This document shows positions 12,001-22,130 of a DNA stretch of 64,000 bases, in pieces. How positions within the stretch are numbered: the first letter of the stretch is position 1; each line of letters opens with the position of its first letter. The translations under genes and the position numbers were made by a program. The DNA lies in the NCBI GenBank assembly GCA_040143965.1, contig JASJQH010000001.1, forward strand, positions 1 through 64,000, given 5' to 3'. The notes below the pieces were generated by a model. The model saw nothing but the letters and a program-made list of their open reading frames with translations. It did not search any database and was not told the origin of the DNA. The stretch is from Basidiobolus ranarum. Its lineage: Eukaryota; Basidiobolomycota; Basidiobolomycetes; Basidiobolales.

Positions 12001-14991
12001 AAGGTTGCTGGTGACAAGAAGAAGAAGAGTGGAGCTAGTACCATTATCAAAAAGTTGGAGACTGCCAGTAAGAGCAACAGTCAAATTGATTGTGTTGTGG
12101 AGCTTGTAAAGGAAGATTATCTCGTTCTCTCTCTCCCCAACAATGGCAACTTCATTGCTTTCGCTTCTACTAAATCTTACAACTACCGCGCCAAGCCATT
12201 CATTCGTTATAAGCCTGGTCAATCCCTCAAGGCCGTTATATCGAAGATAATCAAGGGTACTCATCAACGAGTTTTGATGACTATTAGCCAGGAAGTTGTA
12301 ACAAAACAAGCTAAGGGTGTCTTCGCTAGATTGGCTAAAGATCCCTTCGATAAAACCGTTGAATCTTTTGATGATTATCAACCTGGTAGAATCACTAAGG
12401 GTCAAGTTGCATCCATCAAGGAGATGCAAGTGAACATCAACCTCGCCGCAAATATCAAGGGCAGAGTACATATCTCCGAAGTGTATGATCAATTTGACGA
12501 CATCAAGGATAAGGCACAGATTTTCAAGAATCTCAAGCCTGGATCTATTATTGATGTTAAAGTCATCGGTTATCATGATGCTAAATCTCACAAGTATCTA
12601 CCCATCACTCACCGCACCTCTGCCGCTAAAACCGTTGTAGAGTTAACCATCAAACCTAGTGAGATGGGAGTGCAAAACGAGTTGGCAGTCGACCGTCCTC
12701 AATTGGAGGAGTTAACAGTTGGCACCCAGTTGACTGGTTTTGTTCAAAAAGCGCAAGATGATGGTTTGTGGGTCTATGTCTCTCCTAACATGCGTGGACG
12801 TGTCCTTCCTATTTATGCTTCAAATGATCTCGACGTCGTCCAGAACATTTCCAAGCATTTCACAACTGGTATGGCTGTTCGCTGTAATATCCTTGATATT
12901 AACACCGAGAAATATATTCTTGATTTGGCCCTTATTTCTGAATCCAGCACTGCCGTTCATACCTTTGAAGATGTTAAGGTTGGCAGCACCATTGTTGGTC
13001 GCGTTGCCAATGTCAAGCCTACTGGTCTTAACATCCAAATATCTAAGAATGTGTATGGCCGAGTTGGTATGACTGACATTTACGATACATACGTATCTGA
13101 ACCTGCTAAGGATTTCAAGAAAGATAAGTATGTCAAATGCTTTGTTCTTGATGTTGACGTTCACAATCATCAGATCGATCTCTCCTTGAGACCTTCTTGC
13201 TTCGACAATTCTATCAAGGTAGTTGACCAAAAGATTCAAGATGTTCAAGAGATCGAAGTCAACAGCATTGTTCGTGGTTATGTCAAGAACATCAATGATA
13301 ATGGTTGCTTCGTTAGCTTGAATCGTAACCTTGCAGGTCGTGTCAAGATTTCCGAAATCTCCGATGCATTTGTAAAGGACTGGAAGACTGAAGTAAAGAT
13401 TGGTCAATTGGTCACCGCTCGCGTTCTCGCCGTTGACACCGCTTCTAAGCGTATTGAACTTTCTTTGAAGAAATCTCAAGTGGATCCTAATGTCGCTCCT
13501 TTGTTAACATTTGCTGACATTCAAGAAGGAGATAAGATCAAGGGTTCCATCAAACGTGTTGAGACCTATGGTGTTTTCATCAGAATTGAGAATAGTAACA
13601 TTAGTGGCTTGTGCCACATTAGTGAAGTATCTGAGACTAAAGTCAGTGATCTTAACAAGCTATACTCTGTTGGTGACCGTGTTAAGGCTGCCATTTTGAA
13701 GGTAGATACCGAAAACAAGAAGGTTTCCTTCGGTCTCAAGGCTACCTATTTCAACGATGATGATATGGAGTCGGATAGCAGCGATGAAGAGCCTCAAGAA
13801 TCCATGGATGTTGATGAGGATGAAGAAGTCTCCGATAGTGAAGATGAAGCTGGTCAAAGTCTTTTGGATATTGAGGCTGAATCATCTGAGGATGAAGATG
13901 AAGATGTAGAAGAAAATGAAAGCGAAGAAGATGAAGAAAGTGAGGAGGAAGATGAAGCAGAGGATGACGATGATAACGAAAGTGAAGAGGAAGGTGATGC
14001 CATGGAGGTTGATTCTGCTCTCCCTACCTCTGGCTTCAAATGGGACGAAACTGAAGAAACCAAGGAGGAGATGAATTTGAGTGATTCTGATAACTCTGAA
14101 GACTCCGATGATGAATCCCAAAAGAAGAAGAAAAAGAAGAGTCAAAAGTCAGAAACTGTTGATGTTACTGCTGACCTTGCTCAATCTGCACCCACTGTTG
14201 CCGCAGATTATGAGCGACTTTTGCTTGGTTCTCCCAACTCATCATACTTGTGGATCAACTACATGGCTTTCCAACTCCAATTGTCTGAAATTCAAAAAGC
14301 TCGCGAGATTGGTGAGCGTGCAATTAAGGCCATTAATTTCCGCGAAGAGCAAGAAAGAATGAACGTTTGGGTTGCTTTGATGAATTTGGAAAACAAATTC
14401 GGAAGTGAGGAATCCATGGAACAAGTATTCCAACGTGCTGTTCAAGTGTGCGAGCCTAAGAAAATCTACTTGCAACTCGTCCAAATCTATGAGCGTTCTG
14501 ACAAGATGGATCTTGCTGAGCAACTCTATAAAACTACTACCAAGAAATTCGGTGCTAGTTCTAAAGTTTGGACCAACTTCGGTCTCTTCTATTTAAAGCA
14601 AGGTAAAGTTGATCTTGCCCGTGAACTTCTCCAACGTAGTTTGAAGAGCTTAGCCAAGAGAAAGCATATCAAGACCATCACCAAGTTTGCTCAACTTGAA
14701 TTCAAATATGGAGAGCCTGAACGTGGTAGAACCATTTTTGAAGGCATCATGAGTAACTACCCTAAGCGAGTAGATCTTTGGTCTATCTATCTTGATATGG
14801 AAACTCGTGTTGGTGATCAAGCAATCATCCGTCGTCTCTTCCAGCGTGTTACTAGTTTGAAGTTGTCTTCCAAGAAGATGAAGTTCTTCTTCAAGAAGTG
14901 GTTAGCTTATGAGAAGAAGTTTGGAGATAGCAAGAGCGAGATGGAAGTGAAGCAACGTGCGCTAGCCTATATTGAATCCATCAGTTCTTAA
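9055..14991 (+). CDS. RRP5: rRNA processing protein RRP5 (S1 repeats plus HAT repeats)
   Basis: Nucleolar factor needed for early cuts in pre-18S and pre-5.8S/25S rRNA. A single uninterrupted frame encodes 1978 residues, somewhat longer than yeast Rrp5 (about 1730) and human PDCD11 (about 1870). A lysine-rich N terminus is followed by about a dozen S1 RNA-binding repeats from residue 125 to 1570; typical repeat pieces are GVITSVKPTGCIV, GYVRSVTDFGVFVGF and GYVKNINDNGCFVSL, each ending in a basic LSLK/LSLR strand. Residues about 1572-1692 are almost pure Asp, Glu and Ser, then a short lysine run. The C-terminal 260 residues are helical HAT/TPR repeats (SSYLWINYMAF, VWVALMNLEN, VWTNFGLFYLKQGK). 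The start at 9055 follows GAGACC. No intron is needed anywhere, unusual among these intron-rich neighbours. Confidence 0.97.
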   Translation: MANPKRQRNESTSVGKPDSKDQKKDKKKSEKVHKTSDADSSKAAVSAIEDFPRGGSTGLTPLEYKDISRQVNQDILFADTAAGLEEPPTKKAKSSKKSKKQKSSTSTNEEEKEEKPKRIESLNFKRLATGTLMMGVVTQINELDIAVSLPNHLIGFVSITEVSDAISKAVEAAARAEEDSDDEGSDPVLPSLNELFKIGQYVNCAVTKLEGSSDKSASAKKRIELSLNPSTVNAGIMKDDLCEGMLLSVSIQSVEDHGYLLSMGVDGVTGFLHKNDAASYIKENGDQPLSVGQVLLCGIKSVPENNRTINMTLDQQVLVKATPAHTLSNMSSLVPATLINGMITAINPNGLTCKFMGFYDGTVDFNHIGFIVESEDDISKAFEVGQKIRARILYMSLGVNEKVIGLSLAPQILSLSQPKITGFDFKDNGKMIPIGTIFEKVTVRRVDSGVGILCEIDGVEGVVGHTHISRLSDSHVASLSGHSGKYKIGSKHPARVVGYDSLDCVLQLSMQKSILDEKYLNIDDIKVGEVIKGKIHKLINNGILIEFSSTINGFVPSMHMSDIKLLHPEKKFKAGDKVKCRVLHTDAAQKKVILTLKKSLVSSTLPIFKSYHDATPGATTHGVITSVKPTGCIVTFFDNVKGFAPLPELSDSFIKDPTSYFNIGQVTKCRVLTVDPEREQLRVSFKSGTTSEATKVTHNTDLGVISLGEVVSGKVTSLLEDAIHLILEPSNIRATLPVSHLSDHLGTILKTIVGSIKVGDTLNDLVVFAKNEQKSVAMVSKKPLLVKAAKANQLPKSIEDVSVGSIVPGYVRSVTDFGVFVGFLGDFGGVSFKNNISDQFVASPADHFTPQQTVLCNVTSVNVEEGKIELSLKPSQTPVDKTSYAKNSDFIEEYFEELNEGHTEQYSHPGEYVQGKVQQMLPYGWIVELEHGMSGFVTNEQTKDVSAKVGDEIVGKILDVNPEKKIYDLTLKSEHVSASDKAKVAGDKKKKSGASTIIKKLETASKSNSQIDCVVELVKEDYLVLSLPNNGNFIAFASTKSYNYRAKPFIRYKPGQSLKAVISKIIKGTHQRVLMTISQEVVTKQAKGVFARLAKDPFDKTVESFDDYQPGRITKGQVASIKEMQVNINLAANIKGRVHISEVYDQFDDIKDKAQIFKNLKPGSIIDVKVIGYHDAKSHKYLPITHRTSAAKTVVELTIKPSEMGVQNELAVDRPQLEELTVGTQLTGFVQKAQDDGLWVYVSPNMRGRVLPIYASNDLDVVQNISKHFTTGMAVRCNILDINTEKYILDLALISESSTAVHTFEDVKVGSTIVGRVANVKPTGLNIQISKNVYGRVGMTDIYDTYVSEPAKDFKKDKYVKCFVLDVDVHNHQIDLSLRPSCFDNSIKVVDQKIQDVQEIEVNSIVRGYVKNINDNGCFVSLNRNLAGRVKISEISDAFVKDWKTEVKIGQLVTARVLAVDTASKRIELSLKKSQVDPNVAPLLTFADIQEGDKIKGSIKRVETYGVFIRIENSNISGLCHISEVSETKVSDLNKLYSVGDRVKAAILKVDTENKKVSFGLKATYFNDDDMESDSSDEEPQESMDVDEDEEVSDSEDEAGQSLLDIEAESSEDEDEDVEENESEEDEESEEEDEAEDDDDNESEEEGDAMEVDSALPTSGFKWDETEETKEEMNLSDSDNSEDSDDESQKKKKKKSQKSETVDVTADLAQSAPTVAADYERLLLGSPNSSYLWINYMAFQLQLSEIQKAREIGERAIKAINFREEQERMNVWVALMNLENKFGSEESMEQVFQRAVQVCEPKKIYLQLVQIYERSDKMDLAEQLYKTTTKKFGASSKVWTNFGLFYLKQGKVDLARELLQRSLKSLAKRKHIKTITKFAQLEFKYGEPERGRTIFEGIMSNYPKRVDLWSIYLDMETRVGDQAIIRRLFQRVTSLKLSSKKMKFFFKKWLAYEKKFGDSKSEMEVKQRALAYIESISS

Positions 14992-15587
14992 GTTCAACCC
15001 CATCCTCCTTTTTGAATTCACCCTCATTAAGGCGACCTCGATGGCATGTTAGTTAGAAATTAATTTTTTTATACTTTTAGAATCAAACCAGGTCTTATCT
15101 TGGTTATTAACAGAATTGATGATAGTTTCCTGCTTATACTTCTTAAATCTCGAATTGTCTCTTGTATATTTTTTCGCTGAAGCCTCTTTTCCCTCAATTT
15201 ATATGCATTAATAAATGTTATCCCAATTATGAGTAATTCAGAATCATCTAAGCCACGGCCAATATATTACGGAAATTGTGCCAGTAGATGACTGACTAAT
15301 GGAGGATCATATCATATGTGTTACAAAATCTAATCCGCCCGATCGAGTACTACTCTACAGGAGATAGGAGATGTAGTTTCAATTAGTAATGCTTGGAAGC
15401 TGTGTTCTTGTGTGCTCTAAATCAGGTACCTACAAAAAAATCCATTGGTAAATCAAGGATTCTGTTGAAAATTTTCTTTTATATTGTTTAATTTAGAATC
15501 TTTCAATGAAAGCTTAGACTAACAAACCAGAGTTAAATTATCAAGTCTTTTCATTTGGTAGCTCGTTTCTCTTTCGATATAGCCATC
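14992..15587. other. RRP5 3' region and Tah18 promoter
   Basis: AT-rich, with no gene or repeat seen. Confidence 0.55.
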
Positions 15588-17872
15588 ATGACTAACGAAT
15601 TGAGTGACAAAATCACAGTAGTATTCGCCTCGCAAACTGGGAATGCTGAATCTATTGCTAGAAACATTTGTGACGAAGCTAATGCTCGTAACTTTCAAAG
15701 CAAATGTATTGTCGCTGACGAACTCGATAAGGTTACTCCTATAGTTTTTTTACTTTGTCGATAAATCTTAACCATATTCAATAGAGTACACTTGAGGCCG
15801 AGAATGTTCTAGTATTCGTTGTTTCTACCACCGGTGATGGTGATCCACCAGATAACAGTATCAAATTTTGGAGACAAATGAGAAAAATGAAGTCCCAAGA
15901 CATCCTTCCTCACATTCAATATACTATCTTAGGTATGTAACATTTATATATATGTATATATTTGAATTGTGGATTTAATATTCTAACGCGGGAAAAAGGC
16001 TTGGGTGATACAAACTATGACAATTTCTGTAATACCGCTAAGAGACTCGACCGAAAGCTACAAGAGGTGGGTGCAAATAGCTTCTATCCTAAAGGGTTGG
16101 CTGACGATGCTACTGGGTAATTTTGGATAATAGAGAATATTTTTATTCGAGTAACTACTGAACTTATTTCTTAGTTTGGAGGAAATTGTAGATCCCTGGA
16201 TTGAAGGCTTGTGGGATGCGCTTACTAAAGTTTGCAAGCAAAATACAGAAGCAGATAGAGTTGATCATATTACCAGTACTATAGATCATATGAATGTGGA
16301 GTCTTCTGGACTTAGTGCCGCTGAAACCAATCAACTCCATAATGGGCACAAAATCTCTATTAAAGAGGATGCTTTGTCAAATCTTTCTCAGCTTACTGGC
16401 CTACCTCGCTTACCTAACAACGTATGTAAAATAGTAGATTCTGCTAATTCAGAGGTTGCCAAGACCGAACATGGTGTGCCAGAATATCTCAAAGTACCTG
16501 GATCCGTGTTCACAGGGAAAATTAAAAGCGCTCGTGTATTAACATCTCCCGAGGCAATTAAGAGAACTATCCATCTTAATGTAGATGTATCTGATTGCAA
16601 GGACGATTTAGAATATGCTGCTGGTGATGCTTTCGGTATTATTTGCCCCAACAGCGATCTTCTTGTTTCTGGTATCTTTGAACGACTTGGGGTCTCTGTA
16701 GAAGAATCAAAGAAAGTGATCGACATTGAGCCTCTTACTGAGGGCACATCACTTCCTACGCATCTTCAAGCTGTCAAGAGCACTACTATTGAAGATATCT
16801 TTAGATATGTTACTGACTTGACCAGTCTGCCCAAAAAAGGTTTCTTGAGAATGTTGGCTGAGCATACTAGTGACGAAATTGAAAAGAAGTTGCTACTTTT
16901 ACTGTGTAGCAAACAAGGTGCATCAGAGTTCAATTCTCTCAAAGAACAGATGCCAACACTGCTCGACATTCTCTCAACCTTTCCCTCTTGTAAGCCTCCA
17001 ATTGCTCGTTTGATAGAAAATTTACCACCACATCAACCCCGCTATTACTCTGTGTCAAACTCTCCTCTTAAGAATCCTAAACTGCTCAGCTTTGCCTTCA
17101 ACATTGTCAAGTACACCTCACCAGAGCCTTTTAATGTTCCTAAGATTGGTGTATGCACGCCTTGGCTTGACGAGCTCTCGGGTCTTGTTCAAACCAAAGA
17201 GGAGAGTAGCATCCACAACCCTGAGCAAGGATCCATTCCAATGTTCCTAAAAAAGGCACAAACCCCATTTACTCTTCCATCCAATACTACCACTCCGGTC
17301 ATCATGGTTGGCCCCGGTACTGGTGTAGCACCGTTCGTTGGATTTTGCCAGCATCGCGATGAGCAAAGAAAAATCAAAGCACGAATGGGTACCCTGGGTA
17401 GAAATTCGGCAATGGATATTGAGAACAGTTTCGGAGAAATGTGGCTATTTTACGGGTGTAGACATAAGGAAAGAGATTTCCTCTATCGCGAAGAGCTTGA
17501 GGATATGAAGAATCGTGATGTGATAAAGGAATTGGCGGTTTGTTTTAGCAGAGAAGCTAAAGACGGTGAGCCAAAATATGTTCAAGACAATCTTAGAATA
17601 CATGGTGAAGAAATATATAAATTGATGACCGAGAAGAATGCTCATTTCTATGTGTGCGGTGACGCCAAAAACATGGCCAAAGGAGTTAACGAGGCTCTTA
17701 CGGATATTCTTTGTGAGCATGGTGGTTTAGAAAAAATGGAAGCTATCGGTAAACTTGGCGAATGGACTAAGGACGGCAGGATTCTCAGAGATCTCGTAAG
17801 TGCTCAAAAATATATCGGAAATGCATACATTTTTAATTAATTGAATTCTTGTTTTATTTCTAGTGGGCATAG
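15588..17872 (+). CDS. TAH18: NADPH-dependent diflavin oxidoreductase (Tah18/NDOR1)
   Basis: Passes electrons from NADPH through FAD and FMN to the Fe-S protein Dre2 in cytosolic iron-sulfur cluster assembly. Exons are 15588-15743, 15785-15932, 15999-16116, 16175-17795 and 17864-17872, giving 683 residues. The flavodoxin domain has the FMN loop ASQTGNAE and the STTGDGDPPDN turn; the reductase half has the FAD motif RYYSVSNSP, the NADPH loop GPGTGVAPFVGF, and YVCGDAKNM. A linker of about 70 residues (roughly 165-240) is longer than usual. The last coding exon is only 9 nt (Trp-Ala-stop), supplying the C-terminal aromatic typical of this family. The end of exon 1 is uncertain: GTTTTT at 15744 and GTTACT at 15732 are both in phase. 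Confidence 0.92.
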
Positions 17873-18195
17873 GTTCTTTGCGTATATTCGAGTGAAAGTA
17901 GTTGGAATTTATGAGCAGTAACTTCATATAGAGCATGTACTTTTTTAACCACCGTTGAGCATAATATCCAAATAATTGAACCGCATTCATTATTTACCAT
18001 CATCTTATTAAATCAATAAAAATCATATCAACATGCTAAGATATATATTGTGAATAGTCTTCAGTGGACTGTGCTGTTGAGAAAATAACCGCCACTAAAA
18101 CTATTGCATAAGTAGAGCTACTGATAGAAGCAAAGAATACGGACTGATTGTTATTGGAAAGGCGTCAATGGATAATCTCTAGTTGCACAAAACAT
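17873..18195. other. Convergent 3' intergenic region
   Basis: AT-rich sequence between the Tah18 and prefoldin stop codons. Nothing else is seen. Confidence 0.55.
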
Positions 18196-18674
18196 TTATT
18201 TTACTTGGATGTTGTACTTTTTCTGGAAAGCACCAAATTCCTCTTCTTTCTTTTTATAACTCTGAAGTAGCTGCTCAATGACCTTTTTAATCTATCAATA
18301 AACATTTCAACAATAAGTAAAACGCTATATACTTTTTGGATTTATAACAAACTTACTCCATCTTGATTGGTTTGGAGGGCAGGTAACACATCTTTAACAG
18401 TACGTTCAACTAGAACGCCGCCAACCAAACGAAAGCATTTACGTTCGGGATCTAATGGAGAGATGGTATCTATAACAAGTCTAGACAAGTAATATTAGTT
18501 ATTAGTATTGAAGAGTTAAGGGGAATTGATGAATATAAGTAAAGCTTGGTATTACTTGTGCTCCTCGGTTTCCATTTCTAACTCTCCCACTTTTTGTGCA
18601 ATAGCTTGAAGCTCCTGCTTCATACCATTGAATTGCGCCACGATCTCTTGGTCACTTGGCTTCTTTTGAGACAT
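18196..18674 (-). CDS. GIM4: Prefoldin subunit 2
   Basis: Beta-type subunit of the hexameric prefoldin chaperone that hands unfolded actin and tubulin to CCT. Exons are 18674-18556, 18480-18357 and 18291-18196, giving 112 residues, the family's usual length. The recognisable core is SPLDPERKCFRLVGGVLVERTV, the beta-hairpin segment, flanked by two coiled-coil helices: QEIVAQFNGMKQELQAIAQK before it, and IKKVIEQLLQSYKKKEEEF after it. All three exons are too short to stand out individually, but the phases join cleanly at GTAATA and GTAAGT donors. Confidence 0.93.
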
Positions 18675-19626
18675 TGTGAATAGAAAGTAAACATTGTCCC
18701 GTCCAGTATCAGAGGGCTAAATATTGATTTTTTTGCACCATTGGTAATCAAGTGGAATAGAAATCTCAGATTTTAATGAGGAATTAGGTAGATACATATA
18801 AGAACTCTGAATTGAATCTGATTGTCTTCGTATTGATAAAGATGGAAGTCATTAACTCTACACAGAGTGAAGTCTCACATCCTACTTTTCATGCATCAAA
18901 GAATACCATACTTTGTGTATTTGACTGGGGAATATCAATATTAATGTGTGGAAAATGGACATGTTTGGATACGAGTACAGCTGGACTGGCTCTTCTAGCA
19001 GGCTTTGAAAAGTCTAGATTGATCAGCCTTGATTGCACGTGAGAGCCAATTTAACTAAAAGCGAGTGATGTAGAAAATTACTCAACGTGAGAACAATGTG
19101 CGGGCAAAGTCATTGCAACCTTTGAAGGGGTAATGAGGTCATGATCCAGGCCCAGCTAGTCGAGAGAGTGAAGCTCGTCGAAAGAATAATTCGGAAAATG
19201 CCAGGCTAGTAGAGTGAATGATTCGAAAGAGCGATTCTAGTGAGGAAGTATTGTTATTAGCCAGGACATCGTAAGTATTGTTATTAACCAAGGCATCGTC
19301 TTGATGGTATCTAGAGATTCATGTGGCTTCTTCCCAAATAGCGGCATGTGCTCTAATACCTGCTAACTCTAGGTGATGTTTCAAAGCACCTGTTGCTGGA
19401 TTTAGATAGCTTGGATGGAATCAAACCAATCATTCGTTCCTCGAATATCTTCTGACTGGACACTAGATCGTCATAAAAATCTCTCCTCTAAAATAGCACG
19501 GCTCTGCATTTGAAAGAACATTTAGATTGTCACGGGAAAACCATTGATTACTTGTATATAGATGATTTAGTATGACGTCGAGTTTTTTGACGAGTCTTTT
19601 GACTAGGTGCAACAACTCTTGTTATT

Positions 19627-19643
19627 TGGGGTTAGGGTTAGGG
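19627..19643 (+). promoter_or_regulatory. Telomere-like TTAGGG box (interstitial)
   Basis: GGGGTTAGGGTTAGGG lies about 95 bp upstream of the IFRD start. Such boxes bind Tbf1/Myb-type factors in other fungi. Function here is inferred. Confidence 0.5.
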
Positions 19644-19684
19644 TAAATTTCACTGCGTATTTCCTTTTCTAGAGAATTGGCTGA

Positions 19685-19693
19685 TATATAAAG
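19685..19693 (+). promoter_or_regulatory. TATA-like box of the IFRD gene
   Basis: ATATATAAAG lies about 45-50 bp upstream of the ATG at 19738. Confidence 0.4.
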
Positions 19694-19737
19694 TTATTGG
19701 CCTTGCTCTGTAATTTTCACGACTTGCTGCGTTAAAT

Positions 19738-21322
19738 ATGTCTCATTTATCAACAAAAAATCTACTCAAAAAGGCGGTAAAAAGCTCTAGCAGAGCTTCT
19801 AGTAGAGCCTCCAGTCGCGCTACTACTCCCGCTGGTAGTCGGCATGCATCTGATATAGAGGATGATTACTCCGATGCATCCGATTCTACCTTAGATTCAC
19901 TTGCTAGTTTCCAGGAGGATCTCACCATTATAGATTGGGGCGACGAATTAAAGAAAAATCTCGAAGATTTATCCGAGAAGAGGACAGCGTAATATTCTAT
20001 TTTTATCATATTTCAGTGTGAATTTAACTAATGTTATTTCTATCCGTGAATAGTACTCGCGAAACCGCTCTGTTGAAGCTCGCAAAGCTGTTGAGTCATA
20101 AATACTTAAATGAAGATTTGATTTCTCAGCGTAATACTATGATGGCAGCGCTGAAGAAATGTTTAAAGAAATCTGGAAGTGTTCAGGAGAAAATCTTGAC
20201 CACAAGAGGTAATTTATTTGCGAGTACTTTTCGCGAGCTACCAATTAACTGGGTTTGATTTTGTGTTAGTTATTGCTCTGTGCTTTATTACATTAGGAGC
20301 AGATGAAGAAAGTCTATACAAAGAATTTTCTCCAACTTTGAAAACTATTGTTAGTGATGTTGCTGACCCTGATATCCTTGCTGCAGTAAGTACTCTCTTC
20401 ATAAGCCTAGTTCGAGTATCTGGTTAACTCTTTTATTAGACTATCAATTGCCTATCGATGCTTTGTTTCGTTGCCAGCTCTGATGAACACGAAACTTTGA
20501 AACTTATGGATATGTTCACCAATGTCTTCAAAGATTCTCATCGAGCACCTCAAGCAGTTATCAGCGCTGTGAATGCTCATGGCTTACTATTCACCACTCT
20601 TGGAGGATCTTCACGTACCTCTCGCGATATCTTTGATAGGTAAATACACCTTTGCATGTAAACCTGAACCGTCATATTTACGAATTATTCTGTCTAGTTC
20701 AATGCCAATCTTAACCCGACTTTTGGAATCAACTTCCATGGAGTTACGTGTTGCTAGTGGAGAAAATATTGCTCTGATGATGGAAGTCTTAAGCAGCGTA
20801 AGTTATACAGTCTAAATGCATACGTTGCATGCTATTTTGATAGCTTGTATTGACGCGATTTTTATATAATAGGATACTCAATTTCACTATGACAGAATCG
20901 ATAATTTACTCATCTCACTGAATATGCTAGCTACTGATAGCAGTAAGCGTCGCTCAAAGAAAGATCGCTCTACTCAACGCTCTGCATTCCGTGATATTGT
21001 TAGCTCAATTGAAGATGGCGAGGCTCCCGAAGTAAAACTTAAATTCCACGGAGAAGTCATCAATTTTGATGGCTGGAGTGAGATCAAGCAGCTCAACGCG
21101 TTCCGTGAAGCACTTGCAGAGGGTCTTCATGTACATTTCCAATACAATGAGCTTTTGCATGACATATTTGAGGTTTCCTTTACACCGGATTCGGATGGTG
21201 AAGGCCATCAACCTCCCAGTTATGTTGTCTCTTCGAAATCAGAGTTATCCAAGATGAGATCTCAAGATATGACAAGACTGCGCCAACAACGCGGTAGACA
21301 TACAGGATTTTATGAAGATTAG
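19738..21322 (+). CDS. Interferon-related developmental regulator (IFRD1/2-like)
   Basis: Armadillo-like helical protein. Animal IFRD1/2 act as transcription co-regulators and have been reported on idle ribosomes. Exons are 19738-19988, 20054-20208, 20297-20385, 20440-20639, 20698-20797 and 20873-21322; joined they give 414 residues. The N terminus is Ser/Arg/Thr rich (SSRASSRASSRATTPAGSR). The IFRD core is seen in STLDSLASFQEDL, TRETALLKLAKLLSHKYL, LGADEESLYKEFSPTLK, and ARTSRDIFDR-like pieces. The C-terminal IFRD domain includes DSSKRRSKKDRSTQRSAFRDI and the ending RLRQQRGRHTGFYED. All five introns are GT-AG and keep phase. Assignment rests on the ordered match of the N-terminal ARM region and the basic C-terminal region. 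Confidence 0.85.
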
Positions 21323-21708
21323 ATTTTCAAAGTATTGTTCAGAGCATATATTCATTAGACCGTGTTCATATATAGTATTTTCAATTTCGTGTCTAGTTAG
21401 CCTTTTGACTTAACATTATAACTCTGCATATTACGCTCTCTCTTTTCCTTTTATTCAGTTTTTGTGTCAGTAACATAAATATTTACCTATAAAGTTAGAA
21501 TGGTGCAAAGGTTCCGTAGAGTTGCAATACATATTATATTATCTGAAAGTATAGTCACATCTATGAATCGCCTCAAGAAAAATATGTTCGTTCATAGTGT
21601 CCTCAGACATGATCTTATATCTCTTGACTTGAAAGTGTATGCTTTATTGGATTGCTGTAATGTGACAAGGATAGATTATACATAAATGAATATATCAAAC
21701 TAAAGACC
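21323..21708. other. Convergent 3' intergenic region
   Basis: AT-rich sequence between the IFRD and ACP stop codons. Nothing gene-like is seen. Confidence 0.55.
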
Positions 21709-22130
21709 CTAGTGGGCATCTTCACGTTTGTTGATGTAATCGATGGCTTGACCAACGGTCTTAATTTCATCAGCATCCTTGTCGGGAATCTCAACTGAGA
21801 ATTCCTCTTCGATAGCCATAACAACCTCGACAGTATCAAGGCTATCAAGACCAAGGTCCTTGTTGAAATGAGATTGGGCATTCAACTAAAAGAAAAAGAT
21901 TAGTAAAATGTAGTATTCTCTAGCTTTTGTAGTGAAAGGAGTACCTTGCTTTGATCAACTTTGTCATAACCTCTCAAAACGTCCAAAATTCTGCCTTCAA
22001 TGTCGGGGCGAGAAAGAGCACCAGCTGAGTAGAAACGAGAAAAGCCATAGGCTGTGGGATAAGCAGATCTGGCAATATTGGAAGCCGCGATAGAGCGAGC
22101 AATAGGACGAAGGGCGTTGAATCTGAGCAT
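21709..22130 (-). CDS. ACP1: Mitochondrial acyl carrier protein
   Basis: Carries growing acyl chains in mitochondrial fatty-acid synthesis (lipoate precursor). It is also the NDUFAB1 subunit of complex I and a helper of LYR proteins. Exons are 22130-21945 and 21885-21709, giving 120 residues. The first 35 or so residues are rich in Arg, Ser and Ala with no acids ([20 protein letters not shown]), a clear presequence. The phosphopantetheine serine is in the DSLDTVE motif, preceded by [10 protein letters not shown]. The acidic helix and final [20 protein letters not shown] match ACPs closely. Confidence 0.96.

Larger units (their letters stand above)
18675..19737. other. Divergent intergenic region, prefoldin/IFRD
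   Basis: It contains a TTAGGG array near the IFRD gene and a TATA-like box. The open frame at 18812-19042 looks random. A pair of near-identical 15-bp stretches (GTAAGTATTGTTATTA at about 19271 and GGAAGTATTGTTATTA at about 19244) is visible. Confidence 0.5.

Noticed and set aside
11545-12591. 348-codon minus-strand open frame inside RRP5
   Set aside because: Long because the sense codons rarely give antisense stops. Its composition is Leu/Ile/Asn rich with no domain, and the sense strand has clear S1 repeats.
19627-19643. TTAGGG array as a chromosome end
   Set aside because: Only about two and a half units, with normal genes on both sides, so it is interstitial.
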